From Ephydatia muelleri (taxonomy: Eukaryota > Porifera > Demospongiae > Spongillida > Spongillidae), in NCBI GenBank assembly GCA_013339895.1, contig JABACO010000018.1, forward strand, positions 1,049,453 through 1,113,452: DNA of 64,000 nt, written 5' to 3'. How positions within the stretch are numbered: the stretch's first letter is position 1; each line of letters begins with the position of its first letter. The notes under the pieces are model-generated. The model was not told where the DNA came from and made no database searches. It saw nothing but the letters and a program-made list of their open reading frames with translations. Positions 1-11,896 of the stretch are shown here, in pieces. The position numbers and the translations under genes were made by a program.

Positions 1-58
1 CACACACACAACCATAAACAAACACACAAACACTCACACACACACACACACAGCACAC
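1..58. repeat. CA microsatellite
   Basis: Imperfect (CA)n tract at the window edge. It lies in the intron downstream of the last visible SLC6 exon. Confidence 0.9.
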
Positions 59-64
59 ACTTAC

Positions 65-2409
65 CACTAGCTCACAGGAGTCCACATTCATCAGCTGGGC
101 CTTGAACCCTACCACAGAGAACACTACAATGGCCGAAAACAAGGAAACCACCAGCAGTATGACGCCAATCAGAATGGCATCCCTCAGCACATGATGAGAA
201 CGTGTTGAATGGCTGGACAGCCCAATCAGAGGGCCCATGGCCAAACCAAGGGCAAAGAAAACCTGTGTTGAAGCTTCCAACCACATCTGTGGGTCTTGCA
301 ACTTCCTCGTCTGAAACCATAGAGCAAGTTCACAACTGCTGCATCATGTCCTGCAACCATCCCTCCACCACCTCGGGTCATGAGCAGTATCATGTGATCC
401 CACCCACTCCTTCCCCTGACTCCACCCCCCATCCACCCCTCCAACTTACCACCATTCCCTCATCAGGCATCACCATGCACTTCAGACCACTGGCTGCCCC
501 AGGGAGGGTCACTGCTCTGAAAAACAGGCACAACAGGACCAGAAGGGTAGAGTTTGCAGTGACATAGATTACCTGAGGGAGGGGAGGAAGGTAAGGGGAG
601 GAAAAAGAGGTGGGAGAGTAGGAGGATGAGGAAGGGGGTGGGGAAGGGAGAGCGGGGGAAGGCTTGGAAGAGGAGGGGGAAGGGAGAGAGAGTAAAGGGA
701 GGTGAGATGTGAGGGAGGGGAAGGAGGGGAATGGAGGAGGGGAATGGAGGAGGGAGAGGAGGGATGGGTGGAGAGAGGGGGGAGAGAGAGGAGGGAGAGG
801 ATGGGAGGAGAGAGAGGAGGGGGAGGATGGAGGAGAGAGGGGGGGAGGATGGAGGAGAGAGGGGGGGAGGATGGAGGAGGGGGGATGGAGAGAGGAGGGG
901 GAGGATGGAGGAGGGGGGAGGGAGGACGGAGGGAAGAGGCTTCGGTTTCTTTGTGTTGTTGGGGTTCGTGCGGTTTGGGGCTGGAGGGTGAACCGGCGGA
1001 TGGAGGGGAGGACGGATGGAGAGAGAGTGAGGGGGAGGATGGAGGAGAGAGGAGGGGGAGGTGGGAAGGGGCTTCACTGACCCTCCCTCCATCCTTACCC
1101 TTTCCCGCCCATGGCCAATCCTCTGAATCTGCACAAGTATATAACCAAGTATGTGATAAAGATGGAGAGGAAGACTTTCCAGTTGAACTCTCCTGCATTT
1201 CCAATGCTCCCATGGCTCCAAGGCTGTGTTGTACCAATAGTACCTGCACAAAATGTACTCTTAACTACATACCCAATATCGGTTACACCTTCCCCTCCTC
1301 CCTGTGTAAACATAAGTAGTTCCAAGGTGAGATACATGTTGCCTAGCAACACATGCCATAGCACCACAGTGAAACTGCATCAATCCTGTAACAGATTGTA
1401 CTTCACACATACTTGGTTGAGTCGTTCCAACACGAGTAGAACTCTTGCAATGTGCTCCCCACGTTCCCCCTGGTCCCCAGTCCCAACTGCAACAGGCACG
1501 CCTGCTGGTCGCTGGCATTGGACGTGACGGTGCAACCGAAGCACTTGGCCCACGGGAGTGGGGAGGAGGAGAAGGAGCTGACCAGATAGAGGTCTATCCA
1601 TCTATGATGACCGTGTAGTAGAGGATGATGTAAACGTTGACCACCGTCATGGCGATGCCTATCCCTGTGAGGCCAGGAGCAATCTTGGACCACACGGCAA
1701 TGGGCCCCTTGTTCATGGCCTGGCCGAGAGTGACCTCCAGGTAGAAGAGAGGGACTCCAATGACGAAGAGCATGAGAACGTAGAGCAGGATGAAGGCAAC
1801 TGGGGATGGGGTGTGAGAGGGGAGGGGGGGGTGAGAGAGAGGGAGGAGGGGTGTGCGAGAGGGAAGGATGGGTGTGTGAGAAGGGAGGAGGGGTGTGCGA
1901 GAAGGGAGGAGGGGTGTGTGCGAAGGGGAGGAGGGGATGCGAGAGGGGAGAAGGGGTGCGAGGCTTACATGTAGTGCAAGGTACTAGTTAATTTAAATAC
2001 AAAAATACGGTTTTCATTTTTATTGAGGATAGGGATAGGAGACAAGATTGACCCAAATATGGCGGGGAGAGGAAGAATATGAATGGGGTCGCCAGGGAGG
2101 TAGAACAGAGCTATATTCTCTGAGTAGAGGGAACAACGCGAAGGAATTTGCACTATTTTCGGCGTTTTCATTACACTTACTGCCACCGTTTCTGGCTACA
2201 AGGTAGGGAAACCGCCATACGCTGCCGAGACCAATTGCATAGCCAACTAAAGTAAGCAAGAACTGTATCCTGTTGTCCCACTGCTCCCGTTTGCCTTCGT
2301 CCTTTGGTTTTGGCTCCTTTGGTGATCCCTCGCCTTCGGATTCGTTGGCTGGTCTCTCCCCAGCATCCCCTTCGGTTGGTACCAACTCGTATTCCTCTGG
2401 ATTTTTCAT
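65..2409 (-). CDS. SLC6-family Na+/Cl--coupled transporter, 5' part (five exons, partial)
   Basis: Visible exons in transcript order: 2181-2409, about 1413-1799, 1099-1243, 450-572 and 65-310; the remaining 3' exons lie beyond position 1. Exon 1 starts at an ATG (2409) and encodes a charged cytosolic tail, then TM1 with the SLC6 signature [15 protein letters not shown] and NGG. Glycine, not aspartate, stands at the substrate/Na+ position, as in amino-acid and GABA/glycine-type members rather than monoamine carriers. Later exons give [13 protein letters not shown] (TM2), YYTVI and LPWAKC (TM3 and the extracellular loop), [14 protein letters not shown] (TM4), [11 protein letters not shown] (TM5) and [19 protein letters not shown] (TM6). 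The family symports small substrates with Na+ at the plasma membrane. Near 1600 the frame needs one missing base to continue from TVI into W-I-D-L, and two exon junctions (around 1413 and 1099) do not match in phase, so either the assembly has indels or the gene is damaged. Family call is firm; substrate unknown. Confidence 0.88.
591..1080. repeat. Purine-rich (GGAGA)n low-complexity tract
   Basis: Intron of the SLC6 gene filled with irregular GGAGGATGGAGGAGAGAGG units. It yields open frames on both strands that are not genes. Confidence 0.85.
1801..1965. repeat. GGAGGGGTGTGCGAGAAG minisatellite
   Basis: About seven imperfect 15-20 bp units of GGAGGAGGGGTGTGCGAG type, in the first intron of the SLC6 gene. 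Confidence 0.8.
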
Positions 2410-2689
2410 TATATGTTTATGTGACTTTCATGCATAACTGAACCGGAACCTGACCGGTTCTGGTATGCAAGAAGCCCTTGTTGTTCATTCAGAAGGGTTA
2501 AATAGCAGTTTACGTACCACAACAGTACATACAGTACAAGGTGTTGATACACAGCCAAAAGTAATTTTCTGTACCATATGCCTATCATTATAAGATACAT
2601 ACAACCTGGAACATATCCGTTCAGCACGACATATGGTACAGAGATTGTTCTAACATTCTGTTACATATATGGCCTCCAGTCTCTTACCC

Positions 2690-3572
2690 ACCTCACCCAT
2701 GCTGTGGAGATGTTCAATGTATGTGTAGCACCAGTTGATAAGATTTCGTTGAACTCCCTCGCATCTTCCAACATAAATCAAAAGATGCTGTCATCCAAAC
2801 TGGATGATTATCAACTTCAGAGCATATTTAACAGGTCCTCAGTCGCTGATAGGGCACGTCTATTATCCATCTCTGCCCCCATTCCTCTTCTTGGCTTTCG
2901 GTTGTGCCATCAGAAGGCCTTGGGCTCCATTTCGAACCAAACCAATACAATGTAGCCCTTAAATGGTGGCTAGGTTTAGACACATCATGTGGCTCTAGTT
3001 ATGCATTCTGCCCAGATTCTATCCTGGATCCACTAGGCCACCATGCGTCCACGTGCAAACGAGGGGGAGATGCAGTTCATCGCCATAACCTGCTGTGAGA
3101 TGTGTTTGCAGATTCCTGCCGCCTGGCTCACCTTCCTGTCAAGCTCGAAGTAGGTAATAATTTAACTCCAGACCATGACCACATTAAACCCGCAGATGTC
3201 CTCGTCCACAATTGGTCACTGGGCAAGCCTGCAGCCTTTGACTTCTGTGTGACCTCTCCGCTAAATTCACTTATCCTTTCGGAAGCGGGAGTGTCTTCAG
3301 GAGTGGCGGCTCAGGCCTCAGAGATAAGAAAACACAACAGTAATGATGCTAAATGTGTGGAATTAGGTTGGGTGTGCATCCCTTTGGTTGTCGAGACGTA
3401 CGGAGCATGGGGTCAAGAGGCAGTTAAAACTTTTGCGCAGTTGGCATCCAGGCTGGCAATTGCATGCTCCAAGCCTAAATCAGTTGTCATAAATGAGATT
3501 TACGGAAGGCTTAACACCTGCCTCATGAGATCCATTCCTTCGGCTATCCTCACCAGGATTGTGCCCTCATGA
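2690..3572 (+). pseudogene. Retroelement-associated ORF with H/C-rich segment, decayed (copy 1)
   Basis: Discontinuous frames read through two or more shifts. They contain NQKMLSSKLDDYQLQSIF, then ALKWWLGLD, then a Cys/His-rich stretch (DPLGHHASTCKRGGDAVHRH), then PADVLVHNWSLGKPAAFDF and ELGWVCIPLVVETYG, ending IYGRLNTCLMRS-like. Two other copies lie in the window (25450-26235 minus and 55496-55990 minus) and two tail fragments near 27710 and 59950. The order Cys/His knuckle followed by a P-A-D...D-x-T core recalls the C-terminal restriction-like endonuclease region of some non-LTR retrotransposons; that assignment is inference. No reverse transcriptase is visible beside it. Confidence 0.6.
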
Positions 3573-4276
3573 ATTGTTATGTGTATGTAATTGTGCGTCA
3601 GTGTATTTTATATTGCATATCCTTTGTGTATTATTATTATGAATAACTTTATTATTGATTATTGTATTATTATTTTTAATTAATTAATCAAGATTAATTA
3701 GTTTTATATGGAAACAGTTTCACATTTTGTACCAGACTATTATGACCCATAATTGCTAAAATTTATGCTACAAACATTTACTGTATAGTATGATGTGCTT
3801 TACATGTATGGTGCATATTGCACAAATTTGGCTGTGTAGGTGGTATGTAAACTGCCACTATATATGATTGAAATTAGTTATTATTATTTTAAAAGAAGAC
3901 AGAGTTAGTTAAATTAATCAGCTTTGAGTGGAAATAGAGTATCGTAATTTCAATCATTAGATCTAATGTCATGAACGAAACAGCCGTGCGTTCTTCGGTG
4001 ACTGCTAAGAGCATCATTTCAATTTTTCGGAAAACAAACTTAATGTCCACGAAAGATTGGGCCACACACATCAGTGACTGACATGACGGGGGAATTTGAC
4101 GTCAGATAGGGTGGCCCCACCCTAATACTTCTCCTATCTAGTATGAAAACAATGGAGTATGTTTCAGAGTGTACCATCATTGCAAATTCATAGATCAAAC
4201 CCCCCCCCCCCCCCCCCCCCCAAGTATAGGAAGTGTGACTGGGCCAAGCACTGGCACCAAGTGAAGGGTGCCATGT
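3573..4276. other. AT-rich, non-coding; contains a 22-C run (4200-4221)
   Basis: No gene seen. The part from about 3945 is the 3' flank of the kinase pseudogene and is repeated in inverted orientation at 11450-11765, which shows it belongs to the inverted duplication. Confidence 0.6.
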
Positions 4277-5520
4277 TTAACAATACCCAGCGCGAAGCAA
4301 CAAGTTTTCAAGGAGAGATTTGAGTTCCGAATCCTCTACTGCAGGAACTAAGGAACATAATTTGTTGGCCGTTGCAAATTTCCTCTTTGTTTTGGGATCC
4401 TCTTCAAACAACCGTTCCTTCCAGGTATCCCAGTGCAGTAGGGTCATTATGGCCACTGCAAGCATGTGCCTGAGAAGAGAGTTTGAAGGATAAAATAAAA
4501 GTTACTCATATTAGATCCTAACAAGATTCTCACCAATCATACTTCGTCTCAGCTACCTTTCCCAGGATCTCTTCGGGGGCAAACACTGAAAACAATGACA
4601 TTTGACAACGTGGCCCTTTAGTCGTTCATTCAAGGCTCACTTAATGTAGTCTCGTGCACTGTACCACCCTGCTTGATAGTTGCCCCGAAGTCTCCCAACT
4701 GGCACCAATGTCCTTCATAGCAAACCATGATGTTGTCAGCCTGGAATAAGGAAAAACAGTAAAGCCAGTGAAGGTAAAAAAACAGACTAGAGACTTACTT
4801 TGACATCCATGTGAACAAGATTACGACTGTAAATAAACTCCAATGCTTGTATCATGCGTTTCAAACCCACAACTAAGTACGATGATGAGGGGACTGGAGT
4901 CAGTTTTGCTAGCGATTCGACATATCAGAGCAAAATTAAAAGTTCATATCTACCAGGAGGATGTCCAGTGGAAGAATGTGATTCATCAAGTATCAGTTCA
5001 ATCAGCTTGTACTTAACCCAAAGTATGTTGTCATCCATACCACACTCGAGAATTTTGACGGCACATGCTTCTTGATTATTTACCTTTCCAGCATTTAGTA
5101 ATATCTTCACAACACAAGGCTTATCTGAACTACTATCCCAAGCAGAAAGCACAGCGCATAAATCTGCAGCAGGTGAGATGAGAGGGCCATTGAGTATTAT
5201 GCCAAACTGAGTGACGATTTGCCTCTTTGTTGAAGATAAAGGCAGTGCCTTAACAGTCTGTAGATAAAATCTGATCACAAAACATCCTGATCAATGCTTT
5301 CAATTCCATACCTGATATATATCTATGGCACTTTGCACTGTTGGCATACCATGATGCAAGAGGCATAATTTCGCTCAATCAAGTTCATGATCCCAGAATG
5401 TGGACGATCAATCCTTCCTTTCTTCAACAAGCCAATAAAACGATCCAAATAACAAAATAGTACAGCAGCATCTGATGGGGGTGTTTGGATGAATGGAATT
5501 TTACGCACTTAGCCCCACAT
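3945..5520. repeat. Left arm of an inverted duplication (kinase pseudogene and its flank)
   Basis: Read on the minus strand this arm matches the plus strand of 7335-8178 (kinase exons) and 11450-11765 (3' flank). The two right-arm blocks are separated by about 3.3 kb of transposon sequence. The arms are similar but diverged, with small indels. Confidence 0.8.
4277..5508 (-). pseudogene. Protein-kinase-like gene, C-lobe recognisable, probable pseudogene
   Basis: Minus-strand exons with good splice sites: 4799-5270, 4641-4740, 4534-4585 and 4277-4469 (terminal, ends TAA); open sequence up to 5508 may hold an earlier exon. The first block includes CVVKILLNAGKV and CAVKILECG. The catalytic loop reads LVHMDVK joined to ADNIMV across a splice, giving H-x-D-x-K-x-x-x-N. 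The next exon has GDFGATIK (the DFG motif), the next FAPEEIL (APE motif), then KYDW and MLAVAIMTL (subdomain IX). Phases agree at all three junctions. An in-frame TGA (4925-4927) falls before YVESLAKLTP, where kinases have the beta4/beta5 region. A 46-nt GT-AG intron from 4960 could remove it, so the gene might still work, but I favour a pseudogene. Its inverted copy at 7593-8178 has lost the catalytic Asp. Confidence 0.72.
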
Positions 5521-7334
5521 GCCAAGTCCTGCTGTTGTTCATTTTGCTTCGTTCTAATTGGACTTAAATTTGCATGCTTAACCAACTTGTACGAAGGTCC
5601 TTACAGTATTCATATAATTTAACAAATAAAAGAATGGGACCTTATCTAGCAAAGGTAAGATTATTATTATTTTTTTACTTTTTAGGACTGGTTCTGTGTA
5701 AATTGAATACCTTTTCTGTCAAACCCAAATTTTGAAAAATTAGTCGGAAAAACACCAATTGTTGGGAAAAGTGCGTTTCCACTTTGTTAAACTATCATGA
5801 GATGTTTGCCATTGTCCCTAGCCTCTTATCTAGAGCGATAGCTAACCTGTATGCATTTGAAGTGACACGGTTTGCCATTTTTCGGTCGTCAAGTGTTGCT
5901 GATTACACTTTTTGACTTCATTTGGTACCAACAGAGACCACCGTAGATATCATGCTCTCAGTTGGCTTGGTTAGAGATGGGGCCACTCCCTGTCTCCGAT
6001 CCCAGAGCAATGCAGACCCAGATGACAGCAATTGCAATGGCCTACACACTAATAATGTAGGCATTTTGCTTTTACTCAGTATACTGTACATGACACTACA
6101 GTTGTGACACACTCAACGGTAGTGCTCTTGCTATCAGGAGGGTTACCGAATACTCCTTGCAATTGATTTGTTATCTTGCATGTTTTTCTCTGTGTACTGT
6201 GTTGTGAAGACACATTGCCTAAACATGCTCCTTCTATTGTTACTGAAGTAAGAACAGGTGTGTGCCATGCATTTTTGTGTGCTGTGTGTGTGCACATGTG
6301 CTTACATGTTGTACAACAATATAATCAAAGACTGTGAATTGGTAATGGTTGTTTCAACCTTATAGACTGGGTCAGAAGATGTAGGTATAAAACTTCGACA
6401 TCAAAGACAGGTTGCACAATGTCTAAAAATAGACGTGATTGTACCTGCAGATGACCGTTTACACAACAGCGGTTTACACGAGAAATCGACTTTGACCACG
6501 CTGCATTGCGTCATGGTGTTGATGTTTTGTGGATGACAGCTATTATGCGAAAGCAATCCATAATTGACCAGCGTTTACTAATACAATCCGATTATGCTGC
6601 CAAAAATCTGCAATTGCTGCGATTTTCCACTGTTACTTTCCACCACCTATGTAACTTAAACGGCATGTGGAAACAATCAAGCGCTACTACCATGCAGCAT
6701 ACTCATCTGTTCGCTCTACTTTAAGTAGTTTTATGTACTCCAGATACTTATTAGGTTTTAGCGCCACACCAGTTCTAGGCGCAATTCTCGCTTTTTTGTT
6801 GCAAATTCACTCCACCCCACTTCTTTTGTCGCCATTGGTAATTTCTATTAACATGGCAAAAGGGCTCACTGTTGGAGTAAAAAGTTTGCGCCCCTTCAAA
6901 GGCTGTTATTGGTGAGAAAGCTACAAACGCATGATACGGTGCAGGCTGGAAGAACAAGCTAGCTTATTGCATCATAAATGAACAGGTAGAAGCCGAAAAT
7001 GGCAGATCAGATTAATATTAATTATAAAATTTTAATGGATTCTGGGTGTTTGCATCTGCCTTCACAACGTACACTGCGAGACCACTATGCGAAAGCATCT
7101 TGTGCTTTTCAGCTTTGGCTTTGTTATTACATGTATGTATTATTTATTTTTTGTTGTGTATTACATGTGATTTGTGTCTTTTATTGTGTTGGACAAAAAA
7201 GATGAAGTAGCCAAAGAATTAGATGTAAAAAGTGTACGGATTAGCATGGACTTGTAAGGATTCAGGTGCGGATGACAGCTGTTACCTAGTGATAATTGGT
7301 GCCGTTTCCAATCCCTCTATATATTATCTCTGTT
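5521..7334. other. Spacer between the inverted kinase arms; possible transposase remnant
   Basis: No complete gene. Around 7015-7110 (+) the frame reads LMDSGCLHLPSQRTLRD, a phrase I associate with THAP/P-element-like transposase relatives in invertebrate genomes. The match is short and unsupported by neighbours, so this is weak. Confidence 0.3.
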
Positions 7335-7592
7335 ATTATATGCGTATGGGATTAAGTACGTAAAATTCCATCCATCCAAACACCCTCATCAGATGCTGCT
7401 GTACTATTTTATTATTTGGATCGTTTTATTGGCTTGTTGAAGAAAGGAATGATTTCATCCAGATTCTGGGATCATGAACTTGATTGAGCGAAATTATGCC
7501 TCTCGCATCATGGTATGCCAAACAGTACAAAGTGCCATAGACATATATTAGGTATGGAATTGAAAGCATTGATCAGGATGTTTTGTGATCAG

Positions 7593-8178
7593 ATTTTATC
7601 TACAGACTGTTAAGGCACTGCCTTTATCTTCAACAAAGAGGCAAATCGTCACTCTAATACTCAATGGCCCTCTCATCTCACCTGCTGCAGATTTATGCGC
7701 TGTGCTTTCTGCTTGGGATAGTAGTTCAGATAAGCCTTGTGTTGTGAAGATATTACTAAATGCTGGAAAGGCAAATAATCAAGAAGCATGTGCCGTCAAA
7801 ATTCTCGAGTGTGGTATGGATGACAACATACTTTTTGGTTAAGTACAAGCTGATTGAACTGATACTTGATGAATCACATTCTTCCACTGGACATCCTCCT
7901 GGTAGTAATTTCACTCAGATACGTTGAATCGCTAGCAAAACTGACTCCAGTCCCCTCATCACCTTACCTTAGTTGTGGGTTTGAATGAAACCCATGATAC
8001 AAGCATTGGTGTTTATTCACAGTTGTAATCTTGTTCACATGAATGTCAAAGTAAGTCTCTAGTCTGTTTTTTTACCTTCACTGGCTTTACTGTTTTTCCT
8101 TATTCCAGGCTGACAACATCATGGTTATGAAGGACATTGGTGGTGTGAGACTTCAGGGCAACTATCAAGCAGGGTGGA
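7593..8178 (+). pseudogene. Inverted copy of the kinase-like gene, inactivated
   Basis: Nearly the same protein as the minus-strand copy from FYLQTVKALPLSSTKRQIV to LECGMDDNIL, with a 9-bp deletion after RQIVT and a one-base insertion (ACTTTTTGG) that shifts the frame near 7840. The catalytic loop now reads HMNVK, so the essential Asp is Asn. The next exon begins ADNIMV but loses the DFG phrase through deletions and stops at the junction with the Penelope-like fragment. Confidence 0.75.
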
Positions 8179-8770
8179 TAAGGTATATTGATGACATCCT
8201 ATTCCTATGGTCAGGAAGCCAGATGGAATTTCAAACATTCCTACTAAACTGCAACAAACTTCACCCTACCATCAAATTCACAGGAGAATGCTCACCAAAT
8301 GAAATTCACTTCTTAGACGCCACTATATACAAAGGTACAAATTTCCAGAACAAACACACTCTGGATACAAAGACATACACAACACAACACACAACAATAT
8401 GTCCATAGTTCCTCCTTTCATCCAAAAGGAGCGAGGAAAAGCATAGCACTTGGTGAAGCATACAGACTCTTCCGCACCAATACAGACGAGTCCAACTTCA
8501 GACAAAAATCCTGGCAAGAGGATACAAAAATAAGCACTTCTCAAGATACACTTCAAAGACAGGGAACATGTCTACATAAACAAAAAGAAAAAAAGAAAAA
8601 ACCCAGAAACTCCGGTTATGGCAATCACATATAACAGTCATATACCTCGAGCTAGAGATGAACTCCATAAAATCTCGTTGGACGTTAAGAAAGACCCCTT
8701 ACTAAACTACCTTTGTCCGGCGCCGCCACACATAGCGCTAAATAGGAACCGATCCCTGAGGGATCAGTAT
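8179..8770 (+). mobile_element. Penelope-like element, reverse-transcriptase C-terminal fragment
   Basis: The frame opens with RYIDDILFLWSGS, the Y-x-D-D block of the reverse transcriptase. It continues FTGECSPNEIHFLDATIY, then in shifted frames FHPKGARKSIALGEAYRLFR, FRQKSWQE, VMAITYNSHIPRARDEL and PPHIALNRNRSLRD, which is the normal order in Penelope-like elements downstream of the YIDD block. Several frameshifts show decay. The 5' part of the transcriptase and a clear GIY-YIG domain are absent. It is fused directly to the truncated kinase copy. Confidence 0.75.
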
Positions 8771-9141
8771 ATTGGTTAGAGCCAGACTAAAGAAAGAAAC
8801 TCCACTAGCCTTTACAAATGAGGTCGAACATCTGGATGTGCCAGCATGCGACCCAGAAAACCTTGTCAAATAAACACAGGAAACAGTTGTACATGTATAA
8901 TTAGAGACATATTCACCCAATTGAAAACGCGGGCCATACAAAACAAGTATCCAGCTGCAATCTCAAAGACTTGACTTTTTCCATCTGAAGAAGGAACGTA
9001 TCAGACGGTTCCGAAACTAGTTGCGATTTTTGGAAAGGTTTTGAACTGTGACAAAAAGTGTTGTGTGACCATGGAGAAAATGGAAACAGCCAATGACATC
9101 GTATGTTATATTGTATTATTCATTGTTTTGTGTGTAGTACG

Positions 9142-9964
9142 GTCTTACCTCACAATAGTGGAAAAGTAACACCTCACAATAGGAAACTAAACTAACTGTC
9201 AGTGTTCATAGTGGTATCTAATTAACCTCTACTTTAATTTATTCATCATGCGATGTGGGCAAAGGTTGCACTTTGCATCATTAACTGACCGGTCATTTTA
9301 AAATTGAATTATACTTGTAGGTGTTCTCTTAATTAAAGCAACAATTAAGCGTATTTGTGGTGTTATTTCGTTCTGCGCTATTATAGCCGCCTATGCAAGG
9401 TTCATCGCAATTGGTGCGTTGTTATTAGAATTAGAATGTCCACTCCTCCTGCGTTGTTCATTGTTATCCAGGCTAAGTTATGGTGAGTTCACGTTTGACA
9501 CAAAGATATTTTTGCTTTGTTACTCATGCAGTTGGTGAAATCGATATACTATGACCATAGATTATTCTAAACAGGGATGTATGTTATCAAATACGCTTAA
9601 TTGTTGCTTTCCGCACATGAACAAATACTGGCACAAGCAATCACTAACCCATAGAGCATCTTCCAACAGCCCAAATAGGTAATCTTGCACTGCCCAATGC
9701 GACAGTAGATCTGGCTTACCATTATTCTGTGTCTTCTCCAGGTGACTTAAGGAACACCTACACATATTACTCTAATTCAATTTTAAAACTGGTCAGTTAA
9801 TGAACTGCAAATGTGCAACCTTCGCCCACATCGCATGATGAATTAAATTAGAGGTAAGAGGTTATCTATAAATTAGATACCACTATGAACACTGAGTTTC
9901 CTATGAATAACCCTTATTTTACACTATTGTGAGGTGTTACTTTTCCACTATTGTGAGGTATGAC
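9142..9964. mobile_element. Fold-back MITE with ~220-bp inverted ends
   Basis: Left end (from 9142) reads CCTCACAATAGTGGAAAAGT and the right end (to 9964) is its reverse complement. Inner blocks also pair: ATCATGCGATGTGGGC at about 9245 with the complementary CCCACATCGCATGATG near 9828, and AAGCAACAATTAAGCGTATT near 9337 with its complement near 9588. The centre (about 9360-9585) is unique and non-coding. Confidence 0.8.
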
Positions 9965-10197
9965 TATGAAAACTATAAATCTAATTAAGTCCACAATATC
10001 GCCGAACAGAACATGTACAAGAAAAACTCAATAAACTTTTATTTCAGAAAGCCCTGTAACACTGTAGCCTCAGGAGCCCTCACAATTGTGCATAATAAAA
10101 ACTACGAAAACAATGGGAGGAAGACTGGCAAAAAGAATGCGCCAAAATTTGGACAACCTGCCAGTCCTAACCAGGCCGCGTAACAACAGTTCATTCT

Positions 10198-10230
<33 letters not shown>

Positions 10231-10797
10231 CTTCCCAAACCGGTCCCTGAACACTTCAAGGTTCTGAGAAGCAGAGACACCGCTAGAACAAAGCGAGTCA
10301 AATGTACAGCATGTACAAAGCTTATTGGCCAGAAGCATATATGGATCCCACAGACTTCTTTACTCCAAAAATAAAAAACACTCTACAATAAACACACTAA
10401 GTGAGCTCACCACAATACAGAAAAATGAAAAAGATCTGTGGGAATACAATCCCCAGGAACCTGTGAGATTCACGCCATTGCGAAAGTTTAGCAGTAGCAC
10501 AAACACATTCGATTTCTGCATGGTCTAGCCTGTACGTCTCATTTCAAGGCGAAGGAGAAAGGGTATGCAGATAAAACTTGGTGTGATTATTGCCACTAGC
10601 CGTTCTCCAGGGAACACTCCACTTATTCTAGACACATAGGATGGCATCGCAAGGACCAAATGTTAAATGTGAAGCCTCAGTAGTTTGTGATGAATCTACT
10701 GAATCTGCTGGGCAGGTCAATGATGAACAACAATGTGTGTGTAGCAATCTTCGCAACACAGTTAAGGAGGAATATGGTGCTTGACTTCGACTCCCGG
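9965..10797. other. Non-coding; contains a 31-C run (10199-10229)
   Basis: No gene supported. The mononucleotide C run is a second one in this inverted-duplication region; a 22-C run lies at 4200-4221. Confidence 0.6.
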
Positions 10798-11065
10798 AGA
10801 TCAGATCAGTAGATGTCATGGCCTCTTTAGATCCTTTGGAATGGTGGAAAATGCATAACACACAATTTCCATTATTGCAAAGCTAGCTCGAAAGTATCTG
10901 GCTATTCCTGCATCATCCACCCCTTCAGAGAGAGTGTTTTCAAGAGCCAAGTTGATCCAGGAGCGTCAGCAATGGAGCCTACTTCCTCAACAGCTGGAGG
11001 CATCAGTTCTCCTAAAGCATAATGCATGGATGCTTCGAAAGAAAGAAGCCAATAAGCACTATAGA
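10640..11065 (+). mobile_element. hAT transposase remnant with dimerisation domain
   Basis: After DPLEWWKMHNTQFPLL the frame shifts by one base near 10875 and continues KLARKYLAIPASSTPSERVF, then LPQQLEASVLLKHNAWM. This is the hATC dimerisation block near the C-terminus of hAT transposases. Catalytic regions are missing, so it is a fragment or an internally deleted copy. Confidence 0.85.
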
Positions 11066-11842
11066 TATGCCACTTGCTATAATTAATAACTGATCTGTTC
11101 TGTTACTCTTCACACATCAGTATGATTTATGATTATTTCACAATCATCTTCACTACATGCCTATATTAATGTGCTTGCAGTTGTATGGCCACATAAAGTG
11201 TGTAATATAAAATAACGTATTGTAGGTTACACCAGGGGCTAATAAGCATACTGCTAGAGTAGTAACTATTTTACTGTTGCACCTTACTTTAACAGTTGAA
11301 TTCTGAACAAGAAGTGAGCTTGGTTTGTACGTGTACAAATATGGTAGTCATATACTGTGTGCAAGTATTGGTGCATGGAGGGGGCGTGGTCTGGCCAGAC
11401 AGGCCAGGGGTCTGGCCTGACAGGTCAGGCCGGCTGGCCTTTGGCAGCCCTGGTTGTTGGTGCCAATGCTTGGCCAGTCACACTTCCTTTGAGCTATGAA
11501 TTTGCAATGATGGTGCACTCTGAACCATACTCCATTGTTTTCATACTAGATAGGGGAAGTATTAGGGTGGAGAATCTGACGTCAAATTCCCCCGTCATGT
11601 CTGTCACTGGTGTCTGTGGCCCAATCTTTCGTGGACATTGTTTGTTTTCCGAAAAATTGAAATGATGCCCTTAGCAATGCCCGTGACAACCGAAGAACGC
11701 ACGCGGCTGTTTCGGTCATGACATTTGGTTTAAAAAATTTAGATCAAATGATTGGTATTTCAACTCAAATAAATTACGTCATTACGAGCGCAGAATAGCT
11801 ATAACAACACCTGATCTTGGCAACACCTGATAATGCTCACTC

Positions 11843-11896
<54 letters not shown>

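Larger units (their letters stand above)
7335..11765. repeat. Right arm of the inverted kinase duplication, split by transposons
   Basis: 7335-8178 matches the kinase exons and 11450-11765 matches the 3' flank of the left arm (3945-4260) in reverse orientation. The intervening 8179-11440 holds a Penelope-like fragment, a fold-back MITE, a poly-C run and a hAT fragment. The DFG-to-APE exons of this arm have been lost. Confidence 0.75.

Noticed and set aside
702-1319. 205-codon Gly/Glu-rich frame on plus and Pro/Ser-rich frames on minus
   Set aside because: They cover a purine-rich intron of the SLC6 gene and run into a TM4 exon in the wrong frame.
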